Source: Trichoplax sp. H2
Taxonomy: Eukaryota; Placozoa; Uniplacotomia; Trichoplacea
Direction: 5' to 3'
DNA length: 64,000 nucleotides
Assembly (NCBI GenBank): GCA_003344405.1
Contig: NOWV01000075.1
Span: 1 to 64,000, forward strand
The number at the start of each line of letters is the position of its first letter. Within the stretch, counting starts at the first letter, position 1. The position numbers and the translations under genes were made by a program. Under the pieces are notes generated by a model. The model saw only the letters and a program-made list of their open reading frames with translations. It made no database searches and had not been told where the DNA came from. This document shows positions 40,150 to 61,816 of the stretch, in pieces.

Positions 40150-41644
40150 TCATTAGATCTTTCGAAAAATTCAGAAGTCAATACTTAGAAGTCACTGTCT
40201 GTATATTGATAGTGATTATGTCGAAAATATCGGCGTTAGCATAGTAAAGTTTACTAATCCGGCCGAATTTTCCCTCTATCTAAATTAAACTAACTTCTAG
40301 CAAGTGCTATACTAAATCGATATGGTAGTTATGCCTTAAAGCAGTGTAGCATTTTTTGTGATGTCTTACACAAAATTCTACGTAGAAATAAACTATCAAC
40401 AATCCTCGTTGCAACTACTATTGTCGTATTATGTTTATCTGATGTCTATTCTAACAACGATTCCTATTGATGGTTATTATTGTAATACCAGTTAATCTGT
40501 CTTTACGTGGCTTATCTAGCAATAATTAAGTGGCCGACTATCAGTAATGGTACGCTGCACCGACAGAGACGTTTTAATTTCGTTGATGCAATCAAATTAT
40601 GGCTGACAAGCTCTTCTAATACTTTTATTTATTGCATGCATGATTGAAATCGGCAGCTGTTTCTAATTCCCGTACAATCAGAGCAACGAGTTACAAAAAG
40701 TAACTCAGATAAAACATTTATGGGCTATTTCCATTCTAATTAGGTATCAAATTCGACAATACGTCGAATCAGAATAATTTATCTCTTTAGCTTGAAATGT
40801 CGTGATAAGTAAACATACACATGTATAAAATCAGTGAATTTATTGTTTATTTCCACGAATTTTCAAGGCATGATATTAGCTAAAATTGTCGTCGAGATGC
40901 GTTTCAATAGCTGTAAGTCATCTTTCTTATGCTTGCTATTTAGAAAATTAGAAACACAGCATACATAATTTATTTTTACAAGTTACAGATCGCCAGCTAT
41001 GATTGGATTCATAGTCAAACTGAGTTACCTATATTAATAGTAACAGGAAGTAGAATAATGCAAATTTTAAATAATATTATTTTTATGACATATTACTACG
41101 AAATTATTTGCTAGTTTAGTCTACTATAGTAATATTCTCAGGATTAGAGTGCGAAAAAATTTTACAAGTTATTGGTTTGTCACTGACATTATGATAAAAC
41201 TATAATTTGATACATGGCCTATAAAATTTTTCACTAGCAACAAATTTACACTATAGTTCCGTAGGAATAACATTAGCTTATTCACCGTGGAAAAAATTAG
41301 TACCATCGATTGGATTAGCTAACAAAGATTATTCATTCATACAAGAGATCTTTGAATATGAGTCTGTCGTTTATGGATCCTGAGTTGATGAATGATTTCT
41401 TGTCATACGTACAATCAATAAATTTAAGCACATTATTGATGAGATAGTAACCACAAGTTAGGGGATAGTTTTATTCTCGAGTTGTTCCAGGATTTGCTAC
41501 CGTGTCCTGGTATCGCCTAAAATACATGAGTTATCTAATTAATCAATATTTGGTAACACCAAGACTATAATATTATCCCCTACTCGTATTAAAAAATAAA
41601 CTACTCAGGGCAATACAAGTATATTCACCATAATCTTTACTAAC
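40150..41644. other. Convergent gap between trefoil gene and CCDC171
   Basis: A+T-rich sequence with no supported exon, no tandem array and no TACAG block. Confidence 0.5.
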
Positions 41645-50100
<8,456 letters not shown>

Positions 50101-51845
50101 CCTTTACCAGATCATAATCGACTCTAGTAATAATATCCAATAATCATGCATTAAAATCTGCCCTAACTTATATAATACTTACTATATATTTATCCTACAT
50201 GTTTGCAATTCATTACCGTTAACAGCTGGCTACAGGTTTTGCAACTGCACTTAATAAGCAATGCGATCGTACATATTGAAATTTAGCAAATAAATTGTAT
50301 TGCTACCTCTTTGACTGAAGCAATTTAATATTCATAAATCACACTTGCTACTAAAATAACGCAATTATAAACAGCAATGCAAAGGAAATATTTTAAAATT
50401 TACTATTAGCAAATCACACTTCGTCCTTAAATGACGCAATTAGAATAAAATCAACGGACAAAGTATAGCAAATGCTTGAGCGATAATATTTGATTGAAGG
50501 TCAGATTATGATCTTAAGTTGCATATTTATCTATAGATGTGGCATAGAAGATGAGATAGAGTCGTACATAGTATCATGGAGATAGGTTATAATTTTGCTG
50601 GTCAGCTTGATCAATAAATTATTTTCGGTCTAGCCATAATATTGGAACAGCGCGCCAATTTTGGTTGCAATGGTTACGTCTATATTGGGATTGCATTAGT
50701 ACTGTAGGGTTGTATCGTATACAGTATATTAAATCCGTAGACGTTGTATAGACGAAAGGATTTCTTCAATGTATTTGTAGATAATGGACCAAAGTTCTAT
50801 ACTAATCCTCTAGTTAGTGCTCCAAACATGCATATTTTAACCAACTGTACTTGATTTGGTAGTGTGCAAAATAGATTGTCATGCCTAGGCGTCTCTTGTA
50901 GTATTACAGACATAATATTAACAGGAGGAAAGGGGTGACAGTTCGTTTTACACAAGCCTATTGTACCATGTAATACTTAGTAATGTATTACTTTCAGTGA
51001 CATTTTATCGCAGAGTAGGGACAATATCAGCTTCGATCTTTTTGAACCAACTGTGTGCAAAATAAGCGTCGCACTTAAATCTTCTTTTCTTTTAGTTGTC
51101 GAGAGAAAATCACCACAATATAGATCTACATGAGCGGAAGGGGTGACAGTTCATTTTACGCAATATTGCTTAACTTGTTCCATACCGAGTGCAGTCCTAC
51201 AGTCCTTTTCCTCTCCGTTGCACTTCAATATGTCGTAAGTATGCTTAGGATATGTATGCTTTCAACACATGTAGGAGGAAGATTGAAACTACAGTAAGTA
51301 TCGATATTTCTGCACTTGAAATATACCTCCTTTCTAGCGTCCATTTTGTAGTGTGCAAAATAAATTTCGCATTCAGATCTTATGTCCTATAACAGTAGAT
51401 AAAGATATACTGCCCATCTATCTACTGTATGAGGAACAGCAGCGACAGCTTATTTTACACAAATGCAAGTAAATTGCCCCATATGGAGTGATATAGCCCA
51501 CTCGAAGTGAATTCTACTGTACTATGGCTTCATCGGACTATTCTAGGTCTGGTTCTACGCTACTAGCTCATACAAAGTCTATATAGTGGATTAGTAATGG
51601 CGATCGCGTAGGCGTCTAATGATGAATGAAAAAGCTTCAGACGGACGGGAATGCTGACAGCTGCCAAAGAGCTCAGCTCAAGACTTTGTTGCATTAGAAG
51701 GGCTGAAGTTGTTGCAAAGTTTGAGCTGTCGCTACTCCAGGATGGAATAAGGAGGTTTACAAAAGTATCTTTATAAAGGTGTCCTCGATGATGCTTTTAA
51801 ATTTACACTATTGATGACCTCAGCTAGTATTTGGAATCAAATAGG
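50101..51845. repeat. Divergent gap 5' of CCDC171 and IRC3-like gene, with three dispersed units
   Basis: Units near 50865, 51055 and 51352 each begin GTGTGCAAAATA and lead after 60-90 bases to a GAGGA..GGGGTGACAG or CAGCGACAG segment followed by TT(C/A)(G/A)TTTTAC(A/G)CAA. Only a weak TACAG cluster is present (50700-50730). No gene is supported. Confidence 0.65.
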
Positions 51846-54800
51846 ATGATGATAACCTCAGCATTTTTATTTCGTCATTTGCGAGTACAAAAAATCCACA
51901 TTGGGAGTCGATCCATCCGTTATTATTGCAATCTCGTAATCGATCGCACTGAAGATTACAAGCATGGAAGAGAAAGTATTATCAAGTCGATAAGACCGTA
52001 CCAGCAAGACTGTATTCAAACGTGCTTGGAGCTATTTGCAAATGGTTCGAGATCACAAGTTGTTTCCTTACCTGTCGGTAGTGGAAAAACGGTATGCATA
52101 TTGGATACCTACTGTATATACAGTACACTGTATAGTGGACAGTATCTGTGCCATACGTATCCTTAGTTCTAGCAATGAAAATCAACAATTGAACATGATA
52201 TCCTCTATAATAATAAGTAAAATGAAATAGCAGTCTTCTTAATTGAAGTTAAGGTTATATTAAATAGGAGCTGTTACGATCTATTCACTAAGCCAATTTT
52301 TTTAATTTTTGTGAAGCTAATGTTATAAGCAGTTCTCGTCTTGGACTACTGTATACGATGATCATGATCATTTTTTGGTAAACATTTACAGGTCATTTTT
52401 TCTCATTTAATCGGTCAAGTACCGTCTCCAAATGCAACAACTAATAAAGTATTAGTTCTAGCGCACCGAGAAGAGCTCATTGATCAAGCCTATCGCCATT
52501 TATGCTCTTCTCTACCTCAAAAGGTTAGTAGAGTATGATTGCTTTGGTATCTCTCTGCAGTCCAGTGCTTCCAAATGAGATCATGATAATGGCTTATTCA
52601 CGGTGAATACTAGAGCGTAGATATTGAACAAGGTAAAAGACAGGCATCGCCAGACGCTGATGTAGTAGTGGCTAGTGTTCCTACCCTTGGACGCAAATAT
52701 AGCTCCAGGATCGAACGATTTGACCCAAATCAGTTTAAATTAATTGTTATTGACGAGGTGTGCTATATCCTTTAGCCAGAGTTGTCTCTGGAACAGCAAT
52801 AATGTTACTTTATTACCTATAGTTACGATACAAGATATATATTCTTTTTGATATATAGGCTCACCATTCTAGCGCGACATCGTATTTGCGAGTGCTGGGT
52901 CACTTTAATGCTTTACTCAATGATGAAACGCTCCCAATCAAGAACAAAGATGGAACGAGATCAGATATCTTGGTTTGGGGATGTACTGGTACACTTCAAA
53001 GAAGTGATGGTGTCGGTTTTGGCAATGTCTATGAACAAGTTTCTTATTCTAGGACTTTGTTTCAAATGTGGGAAGAAAAATGGTGAGGAGTTTTTTCTAT
53101 ATGATGCTACTTTATCCTTTAATTTTGCAATATCTATAAATTTATTGATTAATTAATATCCATGGTTCTTCACTCCACGGGATTAAAAAAACTCGGAACA
53201 TAATAATCATTACAGCAGTTGTACAGCCAATCCGAATATTTTTAGAATTTTTTTTGCTAAACTATTTTTTAGGCTCGCTCCTATTAACGCTTACTCAATC
53301 CACACTGATGCAGATCTATCCAAAGTCGCTAAAAATCAGTTTGATTTTGTCGTATCTCAACTTGTTAAGCAAATAAATACCCCCGAACGGAATAATACCA
53401 TTGTTAAAGCATGGTTGAATCATAAAGGTGCCTAAATTTTTTTGTCTTGGCTGAGATTAGCCGAGATTTAAACGTATGTAGAGTTTACAATTGAACTTTA
53501 AACACTTACTGTTTGCCTTATGGTATCTCTTGTACATTAGATAACTTCAAATCGACATTGGTATTTTCTGCTAATCGGCAGCATGCAAAAGATCTTACTG
53601 AGGTAGAAGGAATGATTTTAACTTGCTTCACTAATGAAATTTTATACGAGTTTAATGGATCATAGTGGATGTTAATGCTTAGTGCTTATCTTCGCTGCTA
53701 TTTATATAACATACGTACGACTCTTATATGTAGGCGTTTCGGTTATCGGGAAAAGAGGCTCATCTAGTGGACGGCCAGACACCTTCAGATGATAGAGCTG
53801 AATTAGTAAGCAATTTTAAGGAACAAAAATTTCCAGTCATGATAAACTGTGGTAAGAATCGTATCAGCTAAGAAAAGATAATTTAGAATCCGTAATGTAT
53901 TTTTGATATTATTGCTATATTTATATTAATAAAGACATTCATTGTATATTTGATATTTCAGGAGTGTTTACAGAAGGAACTGATATACCTTGCATTGATT
54001 GCATAATTCTAGCACGTCCTACGCGAAGTTCAACACTCTTTCAGCAGGTAGAATGATTTATGTGATGCAGATTTGTTGCTAAGAACCCGTTGAATACCTA
54101 TTGAAACACTATCGTTGTTACAGATGGTTGGCCGTGGCCTTCGAACATTTCCTGACAAGGAATACTGCACAGTCTTTGACTGTTTTGATAACTTTTCGGG
54201 TTGCGATATCGTAACACTACCTTCTCTAGTAGGATTGCCGCCAAATTTTAACTGCGAAGGTTTGTCTATAATATCACTGAGGTACATGATTTTGCAACGT
54301 AATAATGTCGATCAGGTACCTCAATGTTGGGATCCCTTAAAGCTTGGTTATTTATTTTTGGAAATTTTTAATGAGCTCTGAGTTTTTCTGATAGGGCAAG
54401 ATCTCGTAAAAGTTCACCATGAAATGCAGAGTCTGAGTGAAAATAATACTGATTGCTACCATGCCTCATCCTTAAGTGAAGCTCGCGAAATGTCCAAAGA
54501 AAGCGTAATGGGTGAGTGCGTTTAATCGGAAACATATGCATCCGTAAGTTGTATTGTGTGATGAAAGGTTCTCAGTATCTAATTCAATAATAACTTCAAT
54601 TAGGTCATTCGATTGACTATCCGACTAACAGTGAAATTGACCCAGCCATGTGGAATCACACCAATTCTTCTGAACCTAAAATATCACCGATATTATTTGA
54701 TAATAAAGAGATTAATAAAGTTCATTATACGATGTGGCGGAAATTCTACATGCAAATTAGAAAAGATTCTGTTTGGGGTCTATCCCTCAACAAAAACAGC

Positions 54801-55601
54801 ATTTATGTTCTAAAGAATGGGGCAGGTGACACTAATTCTTTAAAATAGTACTTCTAGTATACAACGATGTAATCTTAAAAAAATTAATTGCGAAATGTAT
54901 TGCTTAGGAAACTTTGATGTTTTTGTACATATCGTGGACCGGAGCTCGTGTAAATTTTCCGTATTAGCAAATCATGAATCTAGTAGATCTGTGGAAAACT
55001 ATTATCATGTCATGACAAGTGCCTCTGCGGTAATACTGTACAACATATATGATTCTGCGGAAGCATTTTAAACAATATTGTGAATTACTGAAATTTGGAT
55101 TCCACATTCTTAGTCCACCGCATTAAAGTGTGGAATTGTCACAGGGGAGCGATTAGTCGGCAGGACTAGAATGATGCTATCAAGGTATTGTTTACTAATA
55201 CGATCTGTATCTATGCACTATATATTATGTCTACATGTCCATATGCAAAGCTTTGGGATATTTGAAATAAAATCCAACTTCGTTCCATTTTTATAAATTT
55301 TAAGCCCCAACGCAAGCTGGAGATCGCAACCCGCGACATACGCCCAGGTCAAACTAATCAAGCGGTTGTCTTTAGGGCTATGGAAAGGTATTGTATTTGG
55401 TATTAAAATTACTCTGAATTGTATTCAACGAAATTTAATTTCCAAGCATAAATTACTGTAGGGTCAGATCAACAGTTGACTAAAGGTAAAGCGGCAGCTA
55501 TAATGAACGGATTTTTCCTGCGAAAATCTTTTAACAGATTGGAAACATTACTCCAGAGGTACTTTGACGAAATTTCTAACTATGCATATAACAATGGCTG
55601 A
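51846..55601 (+). CDS. IRC3-type DEAH-box superfamily 2 helicase, probably mitochondrial
   Basis: Fifteen exons: 51846-52091, 52392-52523, 52614-52757, 52859-53082, 53273-53427, 53541-53602, 53734-53851, 53962-54047, 54124-54259, 54395-54511, 54604-54825, 54908-55029, 55114-55184, 55305-55387, 55462-55601. They join in frame to 685 residues (yeast Irc3 is 689). Motifs: [10 protein letters not shown] before Walker A LPVGSGKT (ending at residue 82), [16 protein letters not shown] split across exons 3/4 (residues 173-176), GCTGT (215-219), [10 protein letters not shown] and [11 protein letters not shown] (about 389-398). Irc3 is a mitochondrial dsDNA/branched-DNA helicase needed for mtDNA upkeep in yeast. 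The Arg/Lys-rich N-terminus suggests mitochondrial import. The C-terminal [17 protein letters not shown] segment matches the Irc3 tail. An in-frame TTG upstream is not taken as start. Confidence 0.9.
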
Positions 55602-57595
55602 ATATAAAAAGCACTGCTAAATTAAATTCTGATAGAACATTACGTTACTATTGTAAACAGGAAAAAGAATTCCACTGCAAATTTGCAATGTGGTATTGCT
55701 TCCATTGCCGTCAAACCGGGACTCATTGACTAGAGAGTGCCAGTTTATTGTAATAAGTTTAAAGCTTCTTTTCTGTATAATCGATAGAGAAAATGTCACT
55801 TTAATATATGCAGGTTGTGCTTCAAAAAGCACAATTCATATTTATTAATTTAGACAGCAGGTATAATATATACGTTCACAAAATTTAAAATCGAAAAATT
55901 TAATTGTTCCGGAATTTTTGCTATATCAGATAATCTGATAAGGTAGAAACTTAAAGCATACGTGAGATCATTAATTGCCTATCACATGATTGAATTAAGA
56001 GTATAAAAATGTGATATGACACAAGTAGCAAGAACTACTTCACCGACTAATTGAAATGCTAGGATTTTCTAGAACTAAACAGCTCGATTTCTAAATCTTT
56101 CATCATAAAGTGCATATGATATGACATGTTTAAATACAAATACATATCAAATGATTTTAGTTAAGCTACAATACCTTTAGAACAACTGCTGTATTTTCAA
56201 TATGTGATTGCTCTGTTACACTGACAATGTTAACTTTATCTCATAGACGTATAATTCCTTTGTAGCGAAGTGATATCAATTTTCATACTAATTATGATAA
56301 ATTTGTCAACTTTATTTTGATTTTAAAATCCGCAGAATAATAATTTTTGCAGTCTTCACTATTGCCAAACCATATGTGGTATATCTTAACTGGACAATGT
56401 CGATATTTTGTCGTTAATATGTTAATAAAATTTGAGACAAGGCTAAATGCGTATAAACCGAAGAGCTTAGTTGCCATTCCATAAGGGACTAGTTGCCCTT
56501 CAAGATAAATGGAACATAATTTTAACCAACAAAGTCTACATAGTTCAAAGTTGATATATATACAAGTATTCGGTATAATCAAATCTTTTACGTGCTTGGC
56601 AATATTGGGATTCTAATCAGACACGTACGATAGTAGGGGTTTTAACCATGTGGTAAGGTCATAGTGACTGAACGACTAGATAAAGTGGGAAATAATTTCA
56701 AATTGTATACATAAGGTAGCCAAGGCCTGCATAGCTTAAAATGATACCACGGCATAATCAAATCTTCATGTACTTTACATTATCGGGTTTAGAGTCACAG
56801 ACACATACGATACTAAGGATTTTAACAATGTTGTAGTAAGATCTTCGTGAGTGAACCAATAAACACCGATTACAATGATTATTAATTATCTGTTAATTCA
56901 TACAACATTATAAATATCGCATAAAACTTTCTGAATGTTCCTAATGAGAATTTTCTCACCTTCTTTGGCTTATACATATCACACAGCTTAAAGGCGACAA
57001 TAAAGTAGAGTCAAATTTTCAGTGAACTTAGAATTATTGGTATAACTATCATGCACACGTAGGATAACAAATAGTTTATCATGTTTACGTGATATAAAAT
57101 TATTAGCGTGTATCGAGGTCTCCTCTATCTATCAAATTAATATTATTACGGCGTATAAATATAAATTGATAGTACTGTGCATCTGATATACACGACTGTA
57201 TTAGGGCTGATATCATCAGCTCTGCAGTAGTATTTGATCAAGAGAGTCTCAGAGTCGACATTGGTAGCTAAGCTAACACCCGCCCTCCCACTAAGCAAAC
57301 ATATATTGGCTACTATTTGGAAAAAGCAAATAAATTCTATTATCAATCCATTATGGTTACACAGTAGTTATGATATAAACTGTGACACTAGGTATATCAT
57401 GAGCTCTTTTCAATTTATTTTCGGATTAGGAGATGTTACTAATTATGCTATTGCAGATTAACTTAACAGCTAAGATTTGGTCGTGATAAAGTTTCTTCAA
57501 ATTTATCAATCCGATTGACTGAGTTTATTATAAGTACATCAAGTAGACTGTATTGACGTTACCGCTTAGAAAACCATTTCATAACATTGGAGGAC
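55602..57595. other. Gap between helicase and orphan gene, includes an old ~180-bp duplication
   Basis: Copies near 56576 and 56756 share AATCAAATCTT, ACACGTACGATA/ACACATACGATA, TTTTAACCATGT/TTTTAACAATGT and a GAC/GAACCAA end. Open frames at 56292-56582 and 57146-57461 are not supported: they overlap on both strands or lack an ATG and splice context. Confidence 0.5.
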
Positions 57596-59941
57596 ATGAC
57601 AAGTAAATCGCATTTCATTAAAAACCTAATAGAAAATCTTTCTGACATTAATCAACAACAAAAAGCAAAGGAATTCATGTATTCTTATTGGTCTCATATT
57701 TATTCGAGGTGTAGGCTAGAAGGATTTAGATATATAGGTTCTAGTAAGTTTACGCCTGATAAATTGTTAAACCATTTATGCAGAGCTTTACTGTTTGATT
57801 CAGGCTGTATTTCAATCGCTTTCTGTTTTAAAGATATAACTGAAGAAAACGAAATAAAAAGGCAGCATCAATTATGGATTGCTAAACGGGCTCCGTCTAA
57901 AGAATTTATTGAAAGTTCTATTGAAGTACTCTGCAAGAATGAATCCATTCAAATTTTATTAGAATTTTCAACTTATTTAAAAGAGAAAATTCGTCGCGAT
58001 TATCATGTTAATATCAATAAGAGGGAGTTTAAAAATTTAAAATCGTTAATTGCTTTCAAATATAGAACTGCATCGAGTAGTTTTGATGTACTGATGAAGG
58101 ATTGTGATGACGATGTATTGGAAGAGTTGATATTGTTCATGTCCTATTCTTTCGAAATACGGCTTATCACAAAGGAAGAGGCTACCATTGAACAATATCT
58201 ACAATTTTTACTACTAGATAGGTTTATAGTTAATCTACCCGGTGAAAAAGTCTCCATTCTACGATTTGGTAGCCTTGACGAACTGAGAAAGACGTATATT
58301 AAAATGATGGCTGACCTTATCCAGAAATATAAAACGTATCAGCAAGAATTTACGGAGCAATATAAAAACAATTTTGCCTCTGTTGAAAATTTACGTTCAG
58401 AAATTCATCATTGGTTTGCGCTAGTCAAGAAGGATCTTAATATAGATCAGTGGTCAATCTTAGCTGATCCAAATTGTTTAATATTAAAATATTGTGACGA
58501 ACTGGTACGAGCTGACATTGTCTCAAAATCAGCTAAGCTACTCATAAAAATATTACTTGTTCAGATGTACATCTTGAAACTAAATCTAGAGCAAAGCGTA
58601 AGGAATACCTATTTGACATGTTTGTTTGCTATCGATCAGTATCTAAAGCGATTTTCTATTAACAAAATAAAACAATTCGAAATAAAGCTGACATTATTTC
58701 TTTTTATAAGAACTCAAACCTTAACACTATACAGAACTGGTGTCAAAACGATTCTAGATTTAGTTATGGCAAGTAAATTACTTCCATTTACAGGAGATCC
58801 AAAACCATCTATCGAAACAAAACCAAGTCCGGAGATTCTGAAAGAATATTTTGAATATAATGATGGACAAAATTTGTTGAAAACGATACAACAAAGTTTA
58901 ATTACAAACTCTATTGATAGTTACTTGTTCCTAAGACTTATACGACGTGAACTCGCTTCGATAGCACAGCAATTAGAGCGCTATTGCAGCGACATTTTTA
59001 TTGCTCTCAATCAGGAGGGATTTCACGCTGAAATATGTATCCCTGAAATGTGTAGTAAAGAAGATTATGCAGTTAAAGCCATAGGATGCTCCCATTTATC
59101 ATGTCCCCAATGTTTTGTTGGTTTAGTTGCATTAATGAAGAAGCATCATGAAATTCATGCTCCAGGAGTCCATAGTTGTCTATATGCATGGAATGTAATC
59201 CCTAGGCTTATGAAAGAAAAATATAGAAAAGATGTTCTTGGTTCTACATGTTATGAACTTTACAAACAGTTTCGTGATAAAGATATCACGTTTAATACAG
59301 AAAGATTATCAGCTACTGCACGTAAAAAAATAAAAAAATTTAAAAAAATGCGGGATATATTTTACGGTATAATCCAAAACATGGCAAGCGTGGCCGCATA
59401 TATCGCTGAAAGTTCTAATCAGATCATAAGCCTATCTTTATTGTCAACGAAAATTTTGTTTGGTCCCAACGAAAAACAACTAAAAGACATTCAGTCGAAT
59501 TCGATTTACATTCAAATTGGCAAGAAAAAATTAGACATAGACCAAGATGCAAGTTACCCTCTCTCTCCTGAAATTTATCAACCCATTGATTTGGATAACT
59601 ATTATGACATAGCTATTCTACCATCGCCTAGTTATAGCCCTGAATCACCTAAGCCTATATCTGTATCACTAGATCAAAATACACATGATGAATCTGCTGC
59701 TGATCATCAACAAGCTTCAGTAAATGGCTACCAAGGACCAATTCATGAGACAAAGTTATACACTCCATTTTTATCTAAAGAAAATAGAACTACCATGTAT
59801 ACGGATTATGACAAATTTATTTTGTCATTAATGAATACAATACTTAAAGCAATTGTTCATTCTAAATTGATCAATGATACAAATGATATCTTTAATTATG
59901 AACAATTTTTAGAGTTATTTAGCAATTTAACTCTTTCGTAA
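57596..59941 (+). CDS. Intronless 781-residue protein of unknown function
   Basis: A single open frame from ATG 57596 (an in-frame TTG lies three codons upstream) to TAA 59939-59941. I do not recognise a family. The first 440 residues are predicted by eye to be mostly helical and rich in Leu, Ile and Lys. A Cys/His cluster near residues 485-530 (pattern C-x11-C-x2-H-x2-C-x2-C, then HH, H and HxC) could bind zinc. A basic patch ARKKIKKFKKMR lies near 574-586, followed by a Pro/Ser segment LPSPSYSPESPKP near 677-689. No signal peptide or membrane helix is evident. Codon use is A+T rich like its neighbours. It is the only intronless gene among many-exon genes, so a retrocopy or lineage-specific gene is possible. 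It breaks the alternating strand order. Confidence 0.75.
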   Translation: MTSKSHFIKNLIENLSDINQQQKAKEFMYSYWSHIYSRCRLEGFRYIGSSKFTPDKLLNHLCRALLFDSGCISIAFCFKDITEENEIKRQHQLWIAKRAPSKEFIESSIEVLCKNESIQILLEFSTYLKEKIRRDYHVNINKREFKNLKSLIAFKYRTASSSFDVLMKDCDDDVLEELILFMSYSFEIRLITKEEATIEQYLQFLLLDRFIVNLPGEKVSILRFGSLDELRKTYIKMMADLIQKYKTYQQEFTEQYKNNFASVENLRSEIHHWFALVKKDLNIDQWSILADPNCLILKYCDELVRADIVSKSAKLLIKILLVQMYILKLNLEQSVRNTYLTCLFAIDQYLKRFSINKIKQFEIKLTLFLFIRTQTLTLYRTGVKTILDLVMASKLLPFTGDPKPSIETKPSPEILKEYFEYNDGQNLLKTIQQSLITNSIDSYLFLRLIRRELASIAQQLERYCSDIFIALNQEGFHAEICIPEMCSKEDYAVKAIGCSHLSCPQCFVGLVALMKKHHEIHAPGVHSCLYAWNVIPRLMKEKYRKDVLGSTCYELYKQFRDKDITFNTERLSATARKKIKKFKKMRDIFYGIIQNMASVAAYIAESSNQIISLSLLSTKILFGPNEKQLKDIQSNSIYIQIGKKKLDIDQDASYPLSPEIYQPIDLDNYYDIAILPSPSYSPESPKPISVSLDQNTHDESAADHQQASVNGYQGPIHETKLYTPFLSKENRTTMYTDYDKFILSLMNTILKAIVHSKLINDTNDIFNYEQFLELFSNLTLS

Positions 59942-61816
59942 GGTGCATAAGTATTTGTTGCGCAACAATTAGTGATTAATTAACTGGCGAATATTAAATA
60001 CTTGGTTATTAACGAAATTTAGACGATAGATGATTTCCAATATTGTATATCAAATTATGCCATGTTTTATACGCGTAGAAGAATTAGTAATATTATATTA
60101 GCATCTGATTTTGACCTATTCATAAATTTTTATTGATACAATATTGAGAATCTACTCATAGCCGAAAATGAAACCATCTTAGGAACTGGTACAAGGAAAA
60201 TAGACGATCTATGCATTCTAAAATAGCCTAATAATAATTATAATGTATCTAATAATTTAAATTATAATACCTTGCTGTTAATTTTCTTTATAATTAAGCT
60301 GTGATAGTTCGATAGGAGCAATTCAACGAGTTAACTTGTTCGTGAAGCGTAAAATTGCTGTGAAAGTTATAGTAGAACTTTTATCAAGCAAACATCGTTA
60401 TCTAAGGAATTGCATAGGAAAAATAGGCGATCATCGTTACCTAATGTAGTCATATACACATGTCGGAAAAATATGAATGTTGCAGCAGGAACTATTTCAT
60501 CCTTCATAAAATGCGTAGCACCTGTAGAGCCTATTACTCTCTTGTTAAGATTATGTACTAAAATGTACGATATAATCCATGCCGTAATGCCGTTAATTAA
60601 TCCGAGTACGAACTGGTCAAAGTTGTACGGTACATGCACGATATGAATATGTACTGTGATAAATTACGTAGACGCATTGCTTAAGTCGTTACCGTTATGC
60701 CTATCTTAGTTATGACAGTATTCAGGATCGTCAGTCAGTGACACTTAATGACAGTAAATGTTTGCCTACAGCAGATAAAATACCGGTTTTCCTGTAATAT
60801 AATTTATAAGTTCATAGTGATCCTGATCTTTAGCTGCTTTGGAGATCTTAATACATGTTAAGTAATATTATCTTATTGTATGATTCCTTGCAGATCTGAA
60901 TGCAAGCATTCTTATCGGTTACTGTACGGCTACGCATCAGATAAACATAAGTATACGTGTATAAGAGAGATATTTACGTGGAAGTATAGTTGCCAGTCTC
61001 GCTCCACTTATCTGAGAGTTAAAAAGTATTTGCACGCTACGATCTTAACAGTAATATAAAGTAACATCCTTAGCACACAAAATAGATGATCAGTTAGTGA
61101 TAATATGACAACATAAAGCAAAGCGTGTTTACTAAGTTTCTATGCGTTTTGACGGTAATATATATATATATACATATTATTGCTAGAAGCTACGTGTTGA
61201 TGTAAAGTGCTGTATTTGTACGTTACTTTAAGTCATATTTTTGGTCATTTTTATGTATATAAAAACTTTCTTAACACGCTGTATTTTATGATTATTTATC
61301 GGTATATAAGAATGTTTAATTTACTCAGAATCTACTACGATATGTAATTGCTCAAAGAACTGATAATGATACTTGCAGGATTAGCTTTATTCTCCAAAAG
61401 TTAATTTTTTCTATTAACGAAACTACCTGATCTAGTAAGCTGGGTACTGTAGCTACTCATTTGGCTGCTGTTATAATTTAAGATAGGATTCTTTGATTTC
61501 ATTTATTTATCATTTCGGAAGTGGAATATTTTCCATATGAAGAATATACTTATTACAATGCATTAAAAGCTGTGATCAAGGTCACAGCAGTTCTCCTTTT
61601 AACCTCACGGACAATACAGAGATTTTAACCTTATCAACATACCATAGTGATAAAACATAAACATTTTTAGGACAAAATACAGCGTTTTAAGATTTGTTCT
61701 TCCTATTAACAAAATACGGATTTCGTGAAAATTTGCAACATATTTATCCACTTGTACTAGATAAGGACATTAAATTCGGTAAGATATCAGTTTGCATATG
61801 GTGATGTGGTTTCATA
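59942..61816. other. Gap between orphan gene and NOP10
   Basis: Opposite-strand frames at 60367-60646 (90 and 78 codons) overlap; the minus one starts with GTG and has no splice or family support. The rest is A+T rich, with a TATATATA run near 61159-61170. Confidence 0.5.

Noticed and set aside
51831-52166. Upstream TTG starts for the helicase (51831), OGDH (12667), WAPL (32341) and the orphan gene (57587)
   Set aside because: Each has a nearby in-frame ATG, and a stop lies just upstream in the OGDH and WAPL cases. Nuclear genes rarely start at TTG.
57146-57461. Opposed open frames of 66 and 75 codons before the orphan gene
   Set aside because: They overlap on opposite strands, the plus frame begins with TTG, and neither shows a family match or conserved splice context.
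60367-60646. 90-codon minus frame and 78-codon plus frame
   Set aside because: They overlap, the minus frame starts with GTG, and there is no recognisable domain or exon chain.
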